From NCBI RefSeq assembly GCF_026786305.1, contig NZ_JAJAYI010000069.1:17068-81067 (forward strand): a stretch of 64,000 nt of DNA. Reading direction: 5' to 3'. Within the stretch, counting starts at the first letter, position 1, and each line of letters begins with the position of its first letter. The notes under the pieces are model-generated. The model saw only the letters and a program-made list of their open reading frames with translations. It was not told the DNA's origin and made no database searches. The translations under genes were made by a program, and so were the position numbers. The DNA comes from Cryobacterium sp. Lineage in GTDB: Bacteria; Actinomycetota; Actinomycetes; Actinomycetales; Microbacteriaceae. Of this stretch, positions 7,847 to 17,440 are shown piece by piece.

Positions 7847-8851
7847 ATGGATCTCACAATTCTTTGGTTCTGGATCATCGCTGCGATGTTCATCGGGTAC
7901 TTCGTACTCGATGGCTTCGATTTCGGGGTCGGCATGTCCCTTCCCTTCCTCGGCAAGGACGACACCGATCGCCGCGTTCTCATCAACACCATCGGTCCGG
8001 TCTGGGACCTCAACGAAACCTGGGTCATCGTGGCCGGCGCATCGCTGTTCGCGGCGTTTCCCGAGTGGTACGCAACGATGTTCAGCGGTTTCTACCTCGC
8101 GCTGCTGCTCATTCTGGTGGCACTGATTCTGCGCGGGGTGTCGTTCGAATACCGGCACCAGCGCCCCGAATCATCGTGGAAGAAGTGGTTCGACGGCATG
8201 ATCATCGTCGGTTCGGCCGTTCCGGCGCTGCTCTGGGGCGTGGCCTTCGCCAACGTCGTGCGCGGCGTCAACCTCGACGTCAACCACGACTACGTCGGCA
8301 CGTTCTTCGACCTGCTCAACCCGTATGCCCTGCTCGGCGGCCTCACCACGTTGCTGCTGTTCTTCGTGCACGGGGTGGTGTTTGTCTCGCTCAAGACCGA
8401 GGGAGACATCCGAATGCGGGCGCGCAAACTCGCCACCAGGGCCGGAATCGTGACGATCGTCGTCGCGGCCTGCTTCCTGGTCTGGACGACCTTCGCGTAC
8501 GGCACCGTGGCATCCGCTCTCTTCGCCGCCCTGACCGCGGTCGCGCTGATCGCATCGTTCCTGGCCAACCTGCGCGGCGCCGAACGGCTCGCGTTCGCTC
8601 TCATGGCCGGCACGATCGGTCTCGCCGTGCTGACCCTGTTCGCGTCGCTGTTTCCCGACGTCATGCCGGCCAGCAACGACCCGGCCAACAGCCTCACGAT
8701 TGCCAACGCTTCCTCGTCGACGTACACACTCGGCGTGATGAGCTGGACCGCGCTGATCGGGATGCCCGTCATTCTGCTCTACCAGGGCTGGACCTACTGG
8801 GTGTTCCGCAAACGCATCGGCCGGGCCCACATTGCGGTCGCTGTTCACTAG
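7847..8851 (+). CDS. cydB: Cytochrome bd oxidase subunit II
   Basis: A 334-residue membrane protein with about eight hydrophobic segments. Its start (LTILWFWIIAAMFIGYFVLDGFDFGVG) and its GPVWDLNETWVI loop are diagnostic of CydB, the partner of CydA that completes the di-haem oxidase. It starts 22 bp after cydA. The reading frame ends at TAG (8849-8851), but the same frame beyond the stop continues into four 15-bp repeats encoding Asp/Tyr/His-rich pentapeptides. This suggests that the C-terminus was once longer, or that the repeat spread from the coding end. Confidence 0.96.
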   Translation: MDLTILWFWIIAAMFIGYFVLDGFDFGVGMSLPFLGKDDTDRRVLINTIGPVWDLNETWVIVAGASLFAAFPEWYATMFSGFYLALLLILVALILRGVSFEYRHQRPESSWKKWFDGMIIVGSAVPALLWGVAFANVVRGVNLDVNHDYVGTFFDLLNPYALLGGLTTLLLFFVHGVVFVSLKTEGDIRMRARKLATRAGIVTIVVAACFLVWTTFAYGTVASALFAALTAVALIASFLANLRGAERLAFALMAGTIGLAVLTLFASLFPDVMPASNDPANSLTIANASSSTYTLGVMSWTALIGMPVILLYQGWTYWVFRKRIGRAHIAVAVH

Positions 8852-8857
8852 TACGCC

Positions 8858-8917
8858 GTTGACTACGACCACGTTGACTACGACCACGCTGACTATAACA
8901 ACGCTGACCAGCACGCC
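8858..8917 (+). repeat. Four 15-bp tandem units after cydB
   Basis: Units one and two are identical (GTTGACTACGACCAC). Units three (GCTGACTATAACAAC) and four (GCTGACCAGCACGCC) are diverged. They fill most of the 95-bp gap between cydB and cydD and are in frame with cydB after its stop, reading VDYDH, VDYDH, ADYNN, ADQHA. Confidence 0.85.
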
Positions 8918-8946
8918 GTATACCAGCGCTGTGGGAGACTGAGGCA

Positions 8947-10662
8947 GTGCGCCCCCTGGATCCTCGCCTTCTTCGTTATGCCTCAGCAGCGCGCCGGTTT
9001 CTTCTCATTGGCGCGCTGCTCGGGTTTGCTCAAACCCTCGTTGTCATCGCGTTCGCGTGGTTGCTGACCCGAGCAATCACCCTCATGGTGGCGGGGAAGC
9101 CCCTGCGCGAGATTGTGTCGACCCTGGCCGCCCTTGCCGCGGTCGTTGTGCTGCGGTCTGTGCTGATCTGGTTGCTCGAAGTCTCGGCCAATCGAGGCGC
9201 GGCACGGGTCAAGAGCCAGTTGCGAGCCCGGGTCATGGCCAAGCTGGCCGAGCGTGGCCCCGACTGGGTCGCCGCCCGGCAGAGTGCACGCCTGGCGACC
9301 GTTGTCACAACCGGCCTCGACGAACTCGACAACTATTTCGCCCGCTACCTGCCGCAGCTGCTGCTGACCATGATCGCAACGCCGATTCTGATCGCGGCCA
9401 TCCTCTGGCAGGACCTCGCCAGCGGCCTCACGGTCATCATCGTGATTCCGCTCATTCCCGTGTTCATGATTCTCATCGGCCGAGCCACCCAATCGATTCA
9501 GCACAAACAGTGGCAGGCACTGCAACGCCTCTCCACGGGGTTTCTCGACGTTGTCGGGGGCCTCGGCACCCTGAAGATCTATGGTCGGGAACGACGCCAG
9601 TTCGACCGCATCCGCTCCATCACGCAGGAATACCGCACCCGCACCATGACGGTACTCCGGGTCTCTTTTCTCAGCGGCTTCGTGCTCGAGTTGGCAGCGA
9701 GCCTCTCGGTCGCGCTCATCGCCGTGTCGATCGGCCTGCGACTCGTCGACGGCACACTGCTGCTCGGCGTCGGCCTGTTCGTTCTGCTACTCGCGCCGGA
9801 GGCGTTTCTGCCGCTGCGCCAGGTGGGCGCACAATTTCACGCCGCGGCCGACGGCCTGGCCGCCGCCGACGAGCTGTTCGCGATTCTCGACGACGATACC
9901 GTTCCCGCTGCTCCAACAGCGGATGCCGCAGTCATCGCCGGTCAGGCAGCTTCGGCCCGTCGTGCGGCCGGGCCCACCCAACAACTCGGCTCCGGATCAG
10001 GCGCCCTTCGACTGGCCGGCGTCACCGTTCGGCGCGGCGACACCGTCGTGATCGACCAGCTGGACGCGGAATTTGCTCCCGGCGAACTGAGCGTGCTGCG
10101 CGGAGTGAGCGGGGTGGGCAAATCGACCCTCGTGGCCGCTCTGCTCGGTTTCGTGCCCGTGACCGGTGAGATCACGCTCGGCGGCGCCCCGGTGGTGGCC
10201 GGGGCAACTCGGCCGTGGCTGGCTTGGGCCGGCCAGCGCCCTGGCCTGTTCCGCGGAACGGTGGCCGAGAATGTGGCTCTCGGGGCGGCATCCGCTGCGC
10301 GAGGCGTGCGTGGCCGGACGGTCCCTGACCCGCGACTGGTCGCGCAGGCGCTGGACTGGGCGGGCGCCTCCGAGGTGTCACCGGCCACGGTTCTCGGTGT
10401 GAATGGCGACGGTCTCTCGGGCGGTCAGGCACAGCGCGTCGCTGCAGCCCGGGCCATCTACCGAACGCTGGCGACCGAGTGCCACGTGGTCATCCTGGAC
10501 GAACCAAGCTCAGCCCTCGACGCCGACGCCGAGGCCGGTCTTCTCGCCGGGCTGCGCCAGCTAGCCGATCAGGGCCGCGTCGTGATCGTGGTGAGTCACC
10601 GACCGGCTGTTGTTTCCGCAGCAGACCGGGTGATCGAACTGCAGGAGCGGATTCATGTCTGA
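8947..10662 (+). CDS. cydD: Thiol reductant ABC exporter subunit CydD
   Basis: A 571-residue half-transporter: an N-terminal six-helix ABC-exporter membrane domain (about 1-320) and a C-terminal ATPase domain with Walker A GVSGVGKST (386-394), signature LSGGQAQR and Walker B VVILDEPSS. CydDC exports glutathione or cysteine to the periplasm and is needed for cytochrome bd assembly. Location between cydB and cydC identifies it as CydD. The start is GTG at 8947. A Ser/Ala-rich linker (about 318-355) separates the two domains. Confidence 0.94.
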   Translation: MRPLDPRLLRYASAARRFLLIGALLGFAQTLVVIAFAWLLTRAITLMVAGKPLREIVSTLAALAAVVVLRSVLIWLLEVSANRGAARVKSQLRARVMAKLAERGPDWVAARQSARLATVVTTGLDELDNYFARYLPQLLLTMIATPILIAAILWQDLASGLTVIIVIPLIPVFMILIGRATQSIQHKQWQALQRLSTGFLDVVGGLGTLKIYGRERRQFDRIRSITQEYRTRTMTVLRVSFLSGFVLELAASLSVALIAVSIGLRLVDGTLLLGVGLFVLLLAPEAFLPLRQVGAQFHAAADGLAAADELFAILDDDTVPAAPTADAAVIAGQAASARRAAGPTQQLGSGSGALRLAGVTVRRGDTVVIDQLDAEFAPGELSVLRGVSGVGKSTLVAALLGFVPVTGEITLGGAPVVAGATRPWLAWAGQRPGLFRGTVAENVALGAASAARGVRGRTVPDPRLVAQALDWAGASEVSPATVLGVNGDGLSGGQAQRVAAARAIYRTLATECHVVILDEPSSALDADAEAGLLAGLRQLADQGRVVIVVSHRPAVVSAADRVIELQERIHV

Positions 10663-12364
10663 CGCCACGACGACGACGGCGGCTGCCCATGATGTGCTGC
10701 GCCTCGCCCAGCCACGCCCGCGTTGGTTTGTTCCCGGCCTGCTGGCCGGGATCGGGAGTGCCCTCATGGCGGTGGCCTTGCTGGCTTGCTCGGCCTGGCT
10801 GATCACCCGCGCGGCCGAAATGCCGTCCCTGGCCTTTCTGGGTCTGGCTGTCGTCGGTGTGCGCGCCTTCGCCATTGGGCGTTCGGCATTTCGCTACCTG
10901 GAACGGTTGGCCAGCCACGATGCCGCGTTCCGACAACTCGCCGAACTGCGGCTGGGCATCTTTTGTCGCATCGTTCCGGTGGCTCCCGCGGGGCTCGCGA
11001 ATACCGGGCGCGGCGATCTGCTCACCCGCCTGGTGCGCGACGTCGACGACCTGCAAGACCTACCGTTGCGCGTCGTGCAACCGCTCCTGGTGGCGGGCAT
11101 AACCGCCCTACTCGGCGTGATCGGTATCTGGCTGATCGTACCGGCTGCCGGGCTCATCGTGCTGGTCTGCCTGCTGCTGGCGGGATTACTTGGAACGGTC
11201 TTCTCCGGCAGGCTGGCCGCACGGGCCGACCGGGAGCTCGCACCGCTGCGCGGCGCCCTGGCCGACGAGGTATTGGAAATCGTCGAAAACCTCGATGTCC
11301 TGACCGCGTTCGACGCCCTGAGCCCGCGTCTCGCGGCTCTCGCTCGCACCGATCATCGCCTGCGTCGGGCCTCGCTGCGACGGTCGGTCGGGGTCGGCGT
11401 GCAGTCGGCCGTCGTGTCCCTGTTCGCCGGTGCGGCAACGCTCGGCGCGCTCTACTTCGGCATCCCCGAGCTCACCGGTACGGGTGGCCTGCTGAGCCCG
11501 CAACTGCTCGCCCCGACCCTGGTCGTCGCCGTGCTCGTGCCGATGGCCGTGTTCGAGGTGTTCGGCATGATTCCGCTCGCCGCCGTCGCCTGGCGTCAGG
11601 TGCAGGTCAGCGCAGGGCGCGTCGCCAACGTTGTTCCGGCGTCTCCGCCGGCCGAGATCCCCGCCGACGTCGTGAACCCGCAGATGCTCTTTCCGGCCGA
11701 CCACGCTGCCATACCGGTCGTGCTCGAACTGTCCGATCTCGGAGCGCGCTGGCCCGGGCAGGCTCAGCCGGGCGTGGCCGGCGTGACACTGCGGCTCGCG
11801 CCGGGGGACCGCGTGCACCTGGCCGGCCCCAGCGGCGCGGGCAAGACCACCCTCGCCCAGACCCTCGTGCGCTTTCTCGACTACACCGGCTCGTACCGGC
11901 TCAACGGGGTCGAAGCACGGCTGCTCTCCCAGACGGACCTGCGGCGGGTGGTCGGACTGTGCGAGCAGCGCCCGTGGTTGTTTGATGACAGCATCCGTCA
12001 GAATTTGCTGTTTGCACGCGATACGGCCAGCGATGCCGAACTCGACGCCGTGCTGGCCCGCGTCGGCCTGGCTGACTGGGCCGCCCGGCGCGGTGGCCTC
12101 GACGCCCGAGTGGGGGAGCGCGGTGCGCTCGTCTCCGGCGGTCAGGCTCAGCGCATCGCGCTGGCGCGAGCCCTGCTCGCAGATTTTCCGGTGCTCATCG
12201 TCGACGAGCCCACCGCCAATGTCGACAGCGCGGGGGCGGATGCCCTCGTGCGCGACATCCTGACGGCGGCGGCCGACGCCCATCGCGCGGTGCTGCTCAT
12301 CTCGCACATCCCCGTGCCCGACGAGCTCGTGACCGCCCGGGTGACCCTGCCCGCCCGCACGTAA
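10655..12364 (+). CDS. cydC: Thiol reductant ABC exporter subunit CydC
   Basis: A 569-residue ABC half-transporter partner of CydD, overlapping it by eight bases. The membrane domain occupies about residues 1-320. The ATPase domain carries Walker A GPSGAGKTT (391-399), signature VSGGQAQR and Walker B VLIVDEPTA. SAWLITRAAEMPSLAFL near the N-terminus is characteristic of CydC. It is the last gene of the cydABDC operon and ends three bases before the convergent DedA gene, with no clear terminator between them. Confidence 0.94.
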   Translation: MSDATTTTAAAHDVLRLAQPRPRWFVPGLLAGIGSALMAVALLACSAWLITRAAEMPSLAFLGLAVVGVRAFAIGRSAFRYLERLASHDAAFRQLAELRLGIFCRIVPVAPAGLANTGRGDLLTRLVRDVDDLQDLPLRVVQPLLVAGITALLGVIGIWLIVPAAGLIVLVCLLLAGLLGTVFSGRLAARADRELAPLRGALADEVLEIVENLDVLTAFDALSPRLAALARTDHRLRRASLRRSVGVGVQSAVVSLFAGAATLGALYFGIPELTGTGGLLSPQLLAPTLVVAVLVPMAVFEVFGMIPLAAVAWRQVQVSAGRVANVVPASPPAEIPADVVNPQMLFPADHAAIPVVLELSDLGARWPGQAQPGVAGVTLRLAPGDRVHLAGPSGAGKTTLAQTLVRFLDYTGSYRLNGVEARLLSQTDLRRVVGLCEQRPWLFDDSIRQNLLFARDTASDAELDAVLARVGLADWAARRGGLDARVGERGALVSGGQAQRIALARALLADFPVLIVDEPTANVDSAGADALVRDILTAAADAHRAVLLISHIPVPDELVTARVTLPART

Positions 12365-12367
12365 GAC

Positions 12368-13003
12368 TCAGTCCATGTGGCGCAGCTCGCGGCGGTGCAG
12401 CCACTTCTTGATGACGAACACCGCGAGCACGAACAGGGCGATCACACCGACGAACAGGTAACCGGCGAAGTGCAGGCGACCACTCAGTTCGCGGTAGCCT
12501 TCCGCTGCCGCCGACCCGACGCTCACATAGGCGAGGGACCAGATGATGCAGGCGGGAACAGTCCAGGCCATGAAGGTGCGGTAGCGCATGCCGCTCGCGC
12601 CGACGGTCAGCGGAATGAGCGAGTGCAAGACCGGCAGAAATCGGGACATGAAAACGGCGGCACCGCCGCGCCGGTCGAGGTAGTTCTCGGCGCGAATCCA
12701 GTTGTGTTCGCCAATGCGGCGGCCGAGCCGGCTGCTCCGAATGACCGGGCCGAAGTGGTGTCCGAGGGCAAAACCGATGCTCTCCCCGGCCAGGGCTCCC
12801 ACGATCACGGCCAGAACGAGGGTGACGAACTCGACCGAGCCGGTTACCGCCGTGCTGGCCACGACGACGATGGTGTCGCCGGGAACAACCAGTCCCACCA
12901 GCACCGAGGTCTCCAGCAGCATGCCCAGAAAGGCCAGAAGCGTTCGAATGACCGGGTCGACGCCGGAGACGGTGTCGAGGATCCACGTCAGGATGTCATT
13001 CAT
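12368..13003 (-). CDS. DedA-family membrane protein
   Basis: A 211-residue membrane protein with the DedA/SNARE-associated hallmarks: a re-entrant segment near LETSVLVGLVVPGDT (about 30-45), FMSRFLPVLHSLIPLTVGASGM with the conserved arginine (about 119-140), and C-terminal membrane helices. DedA proteins are linked to undecaprenyl-phosphate or phospholipid recycling across the membrane and to membrane energisation. The ATG at 13003 lies seven bases after a TATGCT box on its strand, which supports this start over the ATG at 13015. A long upstream extension in frame is antisense to pabB and not real. Confidence 0.88.
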   Translation of the reverse strand: MNDILTWILDTVSGVDPVIRTLLAFLGMLLETSVLVGLVVPGDTIVVVASTAVTGSVEFVTLVLAVIVGALAGESIGFALGHHFGPVIRSSRLGRRIGEHNWIRAENYLDRRGGAAVFMSRFLPVLHSLIPLTVGASGMRYRTFMAWTVPACIIWSLAYVSVGSAAAEGYRELSGRLHFAGYLFVGVIALFVLAVFVIKKWLHRRELRHMD

Positions 13004-13010
13004 TTCGCCC

Positions 13011-13016
13011 AGCATA
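13011..13016 (-). promoter_or_regulatory. -10 box of the DedA gene
   Basis: TATGCT on the reverse strand, seven bases before the chosen ATG, consistent with a leaderless or near-leaderless transcript. Confidence 0.45.
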
Positions 13017-13081
13017 CGTGCTGCGCGAAATTCAACAAGGTCAGGCCTTTTGGCCGTCGCCGGGTGCCCGCTCGGCAAAGC

Positions 13082-13087
13082 TAGGCT
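13082..13087 (+). promoter_or_regulatory. -10 box of pabB (leaderless)
   Basis: TAGGCT followed by exactly six bases and the GTG start at 13094. No ribosome binding site is needed or seen. Confidence 0.55.
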
Positions 13088-13093
13088 GTTCTG

Positions 13094-14626
13094 GTGACCG
13101 GCACCGTGCAGAGTAAGCTCCTGACCCGTTGGACGGACCCCGCAGCGGCATTCGCGGCGCTCTATGCCAGCGACCGGTACGCCTTTTGGCTCGATGCCGG
13201 CCCGAACGCGCGCACGGGCGTCAGCTACCTTGGCGCGGCCTCGCCCACCTCCCGTTTCGTCACAGCGTCGGTGGCGGAGGGCACGGTGACCAGCCGGTAC
13301 GTTCAGACAGCGGATGCTGCGCCGCCCGATATCACGCACGAGACGGTCTTCGAGTTTCTGCGGCGCGACCTGACCGTGCATGGCGACGATGGCCCGTCTT
13401 CCCACAGCGCTTCGCAGGACAGCGCGTCTCAGGACAGCGGGTCTCAGGACAGCGCGTCTCAGGACAGCGCGTCTCAGGACAGCGCGTCTCAGGACAGCGC
13501 GTCTCAGGACAGCGGGTTCGAACTCGGCTGGGTCGGCTGGCTCGGCTACGAACTCGGCGCACAAACCGTCGGTGCCCCGGTGCACGAGTCGCGCTACCCC
13601 GATGCCGCCCTGCTCGAGATTGACCGCATGATCCGGTTCGACCACGGCGACCGCACGGTGACCCTCGTGGCACGCACGAGCGCAACCGAACCGCCCGCGA
13701 TCGTGACGCACTGGTTCCATCGAATGACCGCGGTACTGGCGGCGACCCCACAAATGCCCGAGCCGGCTTGCGTTGCCCCGCCGCGGGCATCCGCTGTCCC
13801 GCGCTGGCGTCACCACCCCACCGACTATGCCGCTCTGGTCGAAACCTGTCTGGCCGCCATCCACGACGGAGATGCCTACCAACTGTGCCTGACCAACGAG
13901 ATTCGGGTGGCGGGCCGCTGGCACCCGGTCGACACCTATGGCGCACTGCGCGCAGGCAGCCCGAGCCACCACGGCGGTTTGCTGCGATTCGGTGACGTGG
14001 CGCTGCTCAGCGCGAGCCCGGAGCAGTTTCTGCACGTGGGCCGGGATCGGCGCATTCGCACCAAACCGATCAAAGGCACCCGGCCGCGCTCAGACGAACC
14101 GGGAGAAGACGACCGGCTGAAACTCGAGCTGCAACACAGCGACAAGGAACGTGCCGAGAACCTGATGATCGTCGATCTCATGCGCAACGACCTCGGACGA
14201 ATCGCCAAGCTCGGCACTGTCGCTGTCTCCACCCTGCTCGCGGTGGAGAGCTACCCCCACGTGCATCAGCTGGTCAGCACCATCGAGGCGCACCTGTTAC
14301 CGGGCGTCACCGTGATCGACGCCATCGAATCGTGCTTTCCGGCCGGTTCCATGACGGGCGCTCCAAAGCAGAGCGCGATGACCATTCTCCAGTCGCTCGA
14401 GCGGGGCCCGCGGGGTATCTATTCCGGGGCCTTTGGCTACATTGGGCGGGGCGGTGCAGCGGACCTGGCCATCGTCATCCGCAGCATCGTGCTCGATTCA
14501 AACGGGGCGAGCATCGGCACGGGTGGTGGAATCACCGCCCTGTCCGACGCCGCCGAAGAGATCGAGGAGACCCGAATCAAGGCGGCCGCACTGCTCGCGG
14601 GCCTCGGGGTCACTGCGCCCGAGTAA
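13094..14626 (+). CDS. pabB: Aminodeoxychorismate synthase component I
   Basis: A 510-residue chorismate-binding enzyme that makes 4-amino-4-deoxychorismate for folate synthesis. The catalytic domain holds the PIKGT motif with the lysine (Lys327) that distinguishes PabB from anthranilate synthase, followed by HSDKERAENLMIVDLMRNDLGR and the terminal GTGGGIT and EEIEETRIKA motifs. No glutamine amidotransferase (pabA) is adjacent. The N-terminal domain is interrupted at residues 105-139 by seven SASQD-type pentapeptides from a 15-bp tandem repeat. This lies in what should be a surface loop and is absent from the family in general. The gene is divergent from the DedA gene and starts on GTG without a leader. 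Confidence 0.9.
   Translation: MTGTVQSKLLTRWTDPAAAFAALYASDRYAFWLDAGPNARTGVSYLGAASPTSRFVTASVAEGTVTSRYVQTADAAPPDITHETVFEFLRRDLTVHGDDGPSSHSASQDSASQDSGSQDSASQDSASQDSASQDSASQDSGFELGWVGWLGYELGAQTVGAPVHESRYPDAALLEIDRMIRFDHGDRTVTLVARTSATEPPAIVTHWFHRMTAVLAATPQMPEPACVAPPRASAVPRWRHHPTDYAALVETCLAAIHDGDAYQLCLTNEIRVAGRWHPVDTYGALRAGSPSHHGGLLRFGDVALLSASPEQFLHVGRDRRIRTKPIKGTRPRSDEPGEDDRLKLELQHSDKERAENLMIVDLMRNDLGRIAKLGTVAVSTLLAVESYPHVHQLVSTIEAHLLPGVTVIDAIESCFPAGSMTGAPKQSAMTILQSLERGPRGIYSGAFGYIGRGGAADLAIVIRSIVLDSNGASIGTGGGITALSDAAEEIEETRIKAAALLAGLGVTAPE
13406..13510 (+). repeat. Seven 15-bp tandem units inside pabB
   Basis: The unit AGCGCGTCTCAGGAC occurs seven times. Five copies are identical; the first has three changes and the third has one. 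Each unit encodes S-A/G-S-Q-D, so copy-number changes keep the frame. The near identity of the copies suggests recent expansion. Confidence 0.93.
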
Positions 14627-14704
14627 TCTAGAACATGTGCACGCGCGCTTTATCGCGATCGCACCCGAGCGAAAGTTCGGCACAGACCATGCTCTACCCC
14701 TGCA

Positions 14705-17305
14705 ATGAATGAGAGTCACGTGGCACACGAGCACGAAAGCTTACGCATTGACGAGCGCGATGAGAGCGACGAAGAAATTTATGACTTCGCGGCGATCCAG
14801 GCGAAGTGGCAACCCGTCTGGGAAGAGCTGGCTCCGTTCAGTACGAGCGACGAGGGCGACACCCGCCCCCGCAAGTACATACTCGACATGTTCCCCTACC
14901 CGTCCGGTGACCTGCACATGGGTCACGCCGAGGTGTACGCACTCGGCGACGTCGTCGCCCGCTACTGGCGCCACCAGGGGTTCAACGTGCTGCACCCGAT
15001 CGGCTGGGACTCCTTCGGCTTACCCGCCGAAAACGCCGCCATTAAGCGGGGCATCGACCCGCGCGGCTGGACCTACGACAACATCGCGCAGCAGAAGAAG
15101 AGCATGAAGCTCTACGCGACCAGCTTCGACTGGGACCGCGAACTACATACGAGCGACCCCGAATATTACAAGTGGACCCAGTGGCTGTTCCTGCAGCTCT
15201 ACAAGAAGGGCCTGGCCTACCGCAAGGACAGCTGGGTCAACTGGGACCCGATCGACCAGACCGTGCTCGCCAACGAGCAGGTCCTGGCCGACGGTACGAG
15301 CGACCGCAGTGGCGCCGTCGTTGTGAAGAAGAAACTCACCCAGTGGTACTTCAAAATCACCGACTACGCCGACCGCCTGCTCGACGACCTCAACCAGCTC
15401 GAAGGCACCTGGCCGGCCAAGGTGCTCAACATGCAGCGCAACTGGATCGGACGCTCCATCGGAGCGGATGTCGACTTTGCGATTGAGGGCCGCACTGAAC
15501 GCGTCACCGTGTTCACGACCCGCCCCGACACGCTGTTCGGCGCCACCTTCATGGTCGTCGCACCGGACTGCGACCTCGCCACCGAACTTGTCGCCGAGTC
15601 GACCCCCGAGGTGCAGGAAGCATTCCAGGAGTACCTCGTGCGCGTGCAGCGCAGCACCGAGATGGAACGCCAGGCCACTGACCGCGCAAAGACCGGTGTG
15701 TTCCTCGGCCGCTACGCGATCAACCCGGTCAACGGCGAACGCCTCCCCATCTGGGCCGCCGACTACGTGCTCGCCGACTACGGCACCGGCGCGATCATGG
15801 CCGTGCCAGCCCACGACCAGCGTGACCTCGACTTCGCCCGCGCCTTCGACCTCCCCGTGCGTGTCGTCGTCGACACCAATTCCCCGGCCACCGGCATGAT
15901 TCCGGTGATCACGCAGGCCATGCTCGACGGCATCGAAGAGCTGCCCGCGCTCGACCCGCTCAGCACCGGCATCGCCCTGGCGGGCGAAGGTCGCCTGATC
16001 AACTCCGGGCCGCTCAACGGCCTGAGCAAGATCACCGCCATCAAGCGCATCATCGAGAAGCTCGCCACCGACGGCCTCGGCCGCGCAGCCAAGAACTACC
16101 GCCTGCGCGACTGGCTCATCTCCCGCCAGCGCTACTGGGGCACACCCATACCCATCATCCACGGCGAAGACGGCACCGAGATTCCCGTGCCCGAAGACCA
16201 GCTGCCCGTGCTGCTGCCCGAGGCCGAGGGTCTCGACCTCAAGCCCAAGGGCACGAGCCCGCTCGGCGGAGCAACGGACTGGGTCAACGTGCCCAACCCG
16301 ATCGATGGCACCCCGGCCCGACGTGACGCCGACACCATGGACACCTTCGTTGACAGCTCCTGGTACTTTCTGCGGTTCTTGAACCCCGGCGACGACACCA
16401 AGGCCTTCGACCCCAAGAACGCCGAGAAGTGGGCGCCCGTCGACCAGTACGTCGGTGGCGTCGAACACGCCATTCTGCACCTGCTCTACGCACGTTTCAT
16501 CACGAAGTTCCTGTTCGACGAGGGCTATGTCAGCTTCACCGAACCGTTCACCGCGCTGCTCAACCAGGGCATGGTCATTCTCGACGGCACCAAGATGAGC
16601 AAGAGCAAGGGTAACCTCGTCTACTTCACCGAAGAGGTCGAGACCCACGGCGTTGACGCCGTGCGCCTCACGATGGCGTTCGCCGGCCCGCCGGAAGACG
16701 ACATCGACTGGTCGGACGTCTCCCCGGTTGGTTCGGCCAAGTTCCTGGCCCGCGCCTGGCGCGTCGCCCGCGACGTCACGAGCGCACCCGACGTGGAGTG
16801 GAAGAGCGGCGACGTGACGCTGCGCCGCGTCACCCACCGCTTCCTCGCCGACGCCCCCGGCCTGGTCGAATCGTTCAAGTTCAACGTCGTCGTGGCACGA
16901 CTGATGGAACTGGTCAATGCCACCCGCAAGGCCATCGACACCGGTGCCGGTCCAGCGGATGCTGCCGTGCGCGAAGCCGCCGAGGCCACCGCTATGGCGC
17001 TGAATCTGTTCGCGCCCTACGCCGCGGAGGACATGTGGGCGCATCTCGGCTACGAGCCGTGCATCGCCCTCGTCCCGTGGCGCAAGGCCGAGCAGACCCT
17101 GCTCGTTCAGGAGTCGGTCACCGCGGTCGTGCAGGTCGACGGCAAAATGCGTACCCTGCTCGAAGTCTCGCCGAAGATCTCCAGCGAAGACCTCGAAAAA
17201 ATGGCGCGAGACGCGGCGGCGGTCATCCGGTCTATCGGCGACCGCGAGATCATCAAGGTGATCGTGCGCGTACCCAAGCTCGTCTCGTTCGTCACGCGCG
17301 CCTAG
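14705..17305 (+). CDS. leuS: Leucyl-tRNA synthetase
   Basis: An 866-residue class I synthetase with the HIGH-type motif HMGH (71-74), the CP1 editing domain (about 240-440, with [15 protein letters not shown] and the Asp of [15 protein letters not shown]) and KMSKS (630-634). The C-terminal anticodon-binding part ends normally. It charges tRNA-Leu and clears mischarged isoleucine and methionine products. The first 27 residues are an acidic extension before the usual start ([11 protein letters not shown]), and the ATG at 14705 keeps it. No T-box or leader structure was seen upstream. Confidence 0.97.
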   Translation: MNESHVAHEHESLRIDERDESDEEIYDFAAIQAKWQPVWEELAPFSTSDEGDTRPRKYILDMFPYPSGDLHMGHAEVYALGDVVARYWRHQGFNVLHPIGWDSFGLPAENAAIKRGIDPRGWTYDNIAQQKKSMKLYATSFDWDRELHTSDPEYYKWTQWLFLQLYKKGLAYRKDSWVNWDPIDQTVLANEQVLADGTSDRSGAVVVKKKLTQWYFKITDYADRLLDDLNQLEGTWPAKVLNMQRNWIGRSIGADVDFAIEGRTERVTVFTTRPDTLFGATFMVVAPDCDLATELVAESTPEVQEAFQEYLVRVQRSTEMERQATDRAKTGVFLGRYAINPVNGERLPIWAADYVLADYGTGAIMAVPAHDQRDLDFARAFDLPVRVVVDTNSPATGMIPVITQAMLDGIEELPALDPLSTGIALAGEGRLINSGPLNGLSKITAIKRIIEKLATDGLGRAAKNYRLRDWLISRQRYWGTPIPIIHGEDGTEIPVPEDQLPVLLPEAEGLDLKPKGTSPLGGATDWVNVPNPIDGTPARRDADTMDTFVDSSWYFLRFLNPGDDTKAFDPKNAEKWAPVDQYVGGVEHAILHLLYARFITKFLFDEGYVSFTEPFTALLNQGMVILDGTKMSKSKGNLVYFTEEVETHGVDAVRLTMAFAGPPEDDIDWSDVSPVGSAKFLARAWRVARDVTSAPDVEWKSGDVTLRRVTHRFLADAPGLVESFKFNVVVARLMELVNATRKAIDTGAGPADAAVREAAEATAMALNLFAPYAAEDMWAHLGYEPCIALVPWRKAEQTLLVQESVTAVVQVDGKMRTLLEVSPKISSEDLEKMARDAAAVIRSIGDREIIKVIVRVPKLVSFVTRA

Positions 17306-17321
17306 CGTTCAACGAACAACC

Positions 17322-17353
17322 GGCCCCGGTCGATTTCCTTGATCGGTCGGGCC
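17322..17353 (+). terminator. Possible terminator after leuS
   Basis: A GC-rich hairpin pairs GGCCC plus GGTCGAT with ATCGGTC plus GGGCC, with one bulged C and two wobble pairs, followed by TTCTCC. The stem is good but the T-run is poor. Confidence 0.4.
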
Positions 17354-17428
17354 TTCTCCACAGGGCTGCAATTCACCGGGCCGTACACAGATAGGTCGGC
17401 CGACGACAAACGGATGCCCCGCGCGGCC

Positions 17429-17434
17429 TAGCCT
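17429..17434 (+). promoter_or_regulatory. -10 box of comEA (leaderless)
   Basis: TAGCCT, six bases before the ATG at 17441. Confidence 0.55.
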
Positions 17435-17440
17435 GCGAGC

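Noticed and set aside
8858-8917. CRISPR-like repeats after cydB
   Set aside because: The 15-bp units are contiguous with no spacers and are in frame with cydB; no cas gene is present.
13004-14035. A long reverse-strand frame extending the DedA gene, with AVLRR repeats
   Set aside because: It is the complement of pabB; the repeats are those of the SASQD array read backwards.
14627-14704. A T-box riboswitch before leuS
   Set aside because: The 78-bp gap is too short and has no T-box sequence or specifier stem.
15143-17044. A 633-codon open frame opposite leuS
   Set aside because: Long antisense frames are expected in GC-rich genes; leuS is certain on the other strand.
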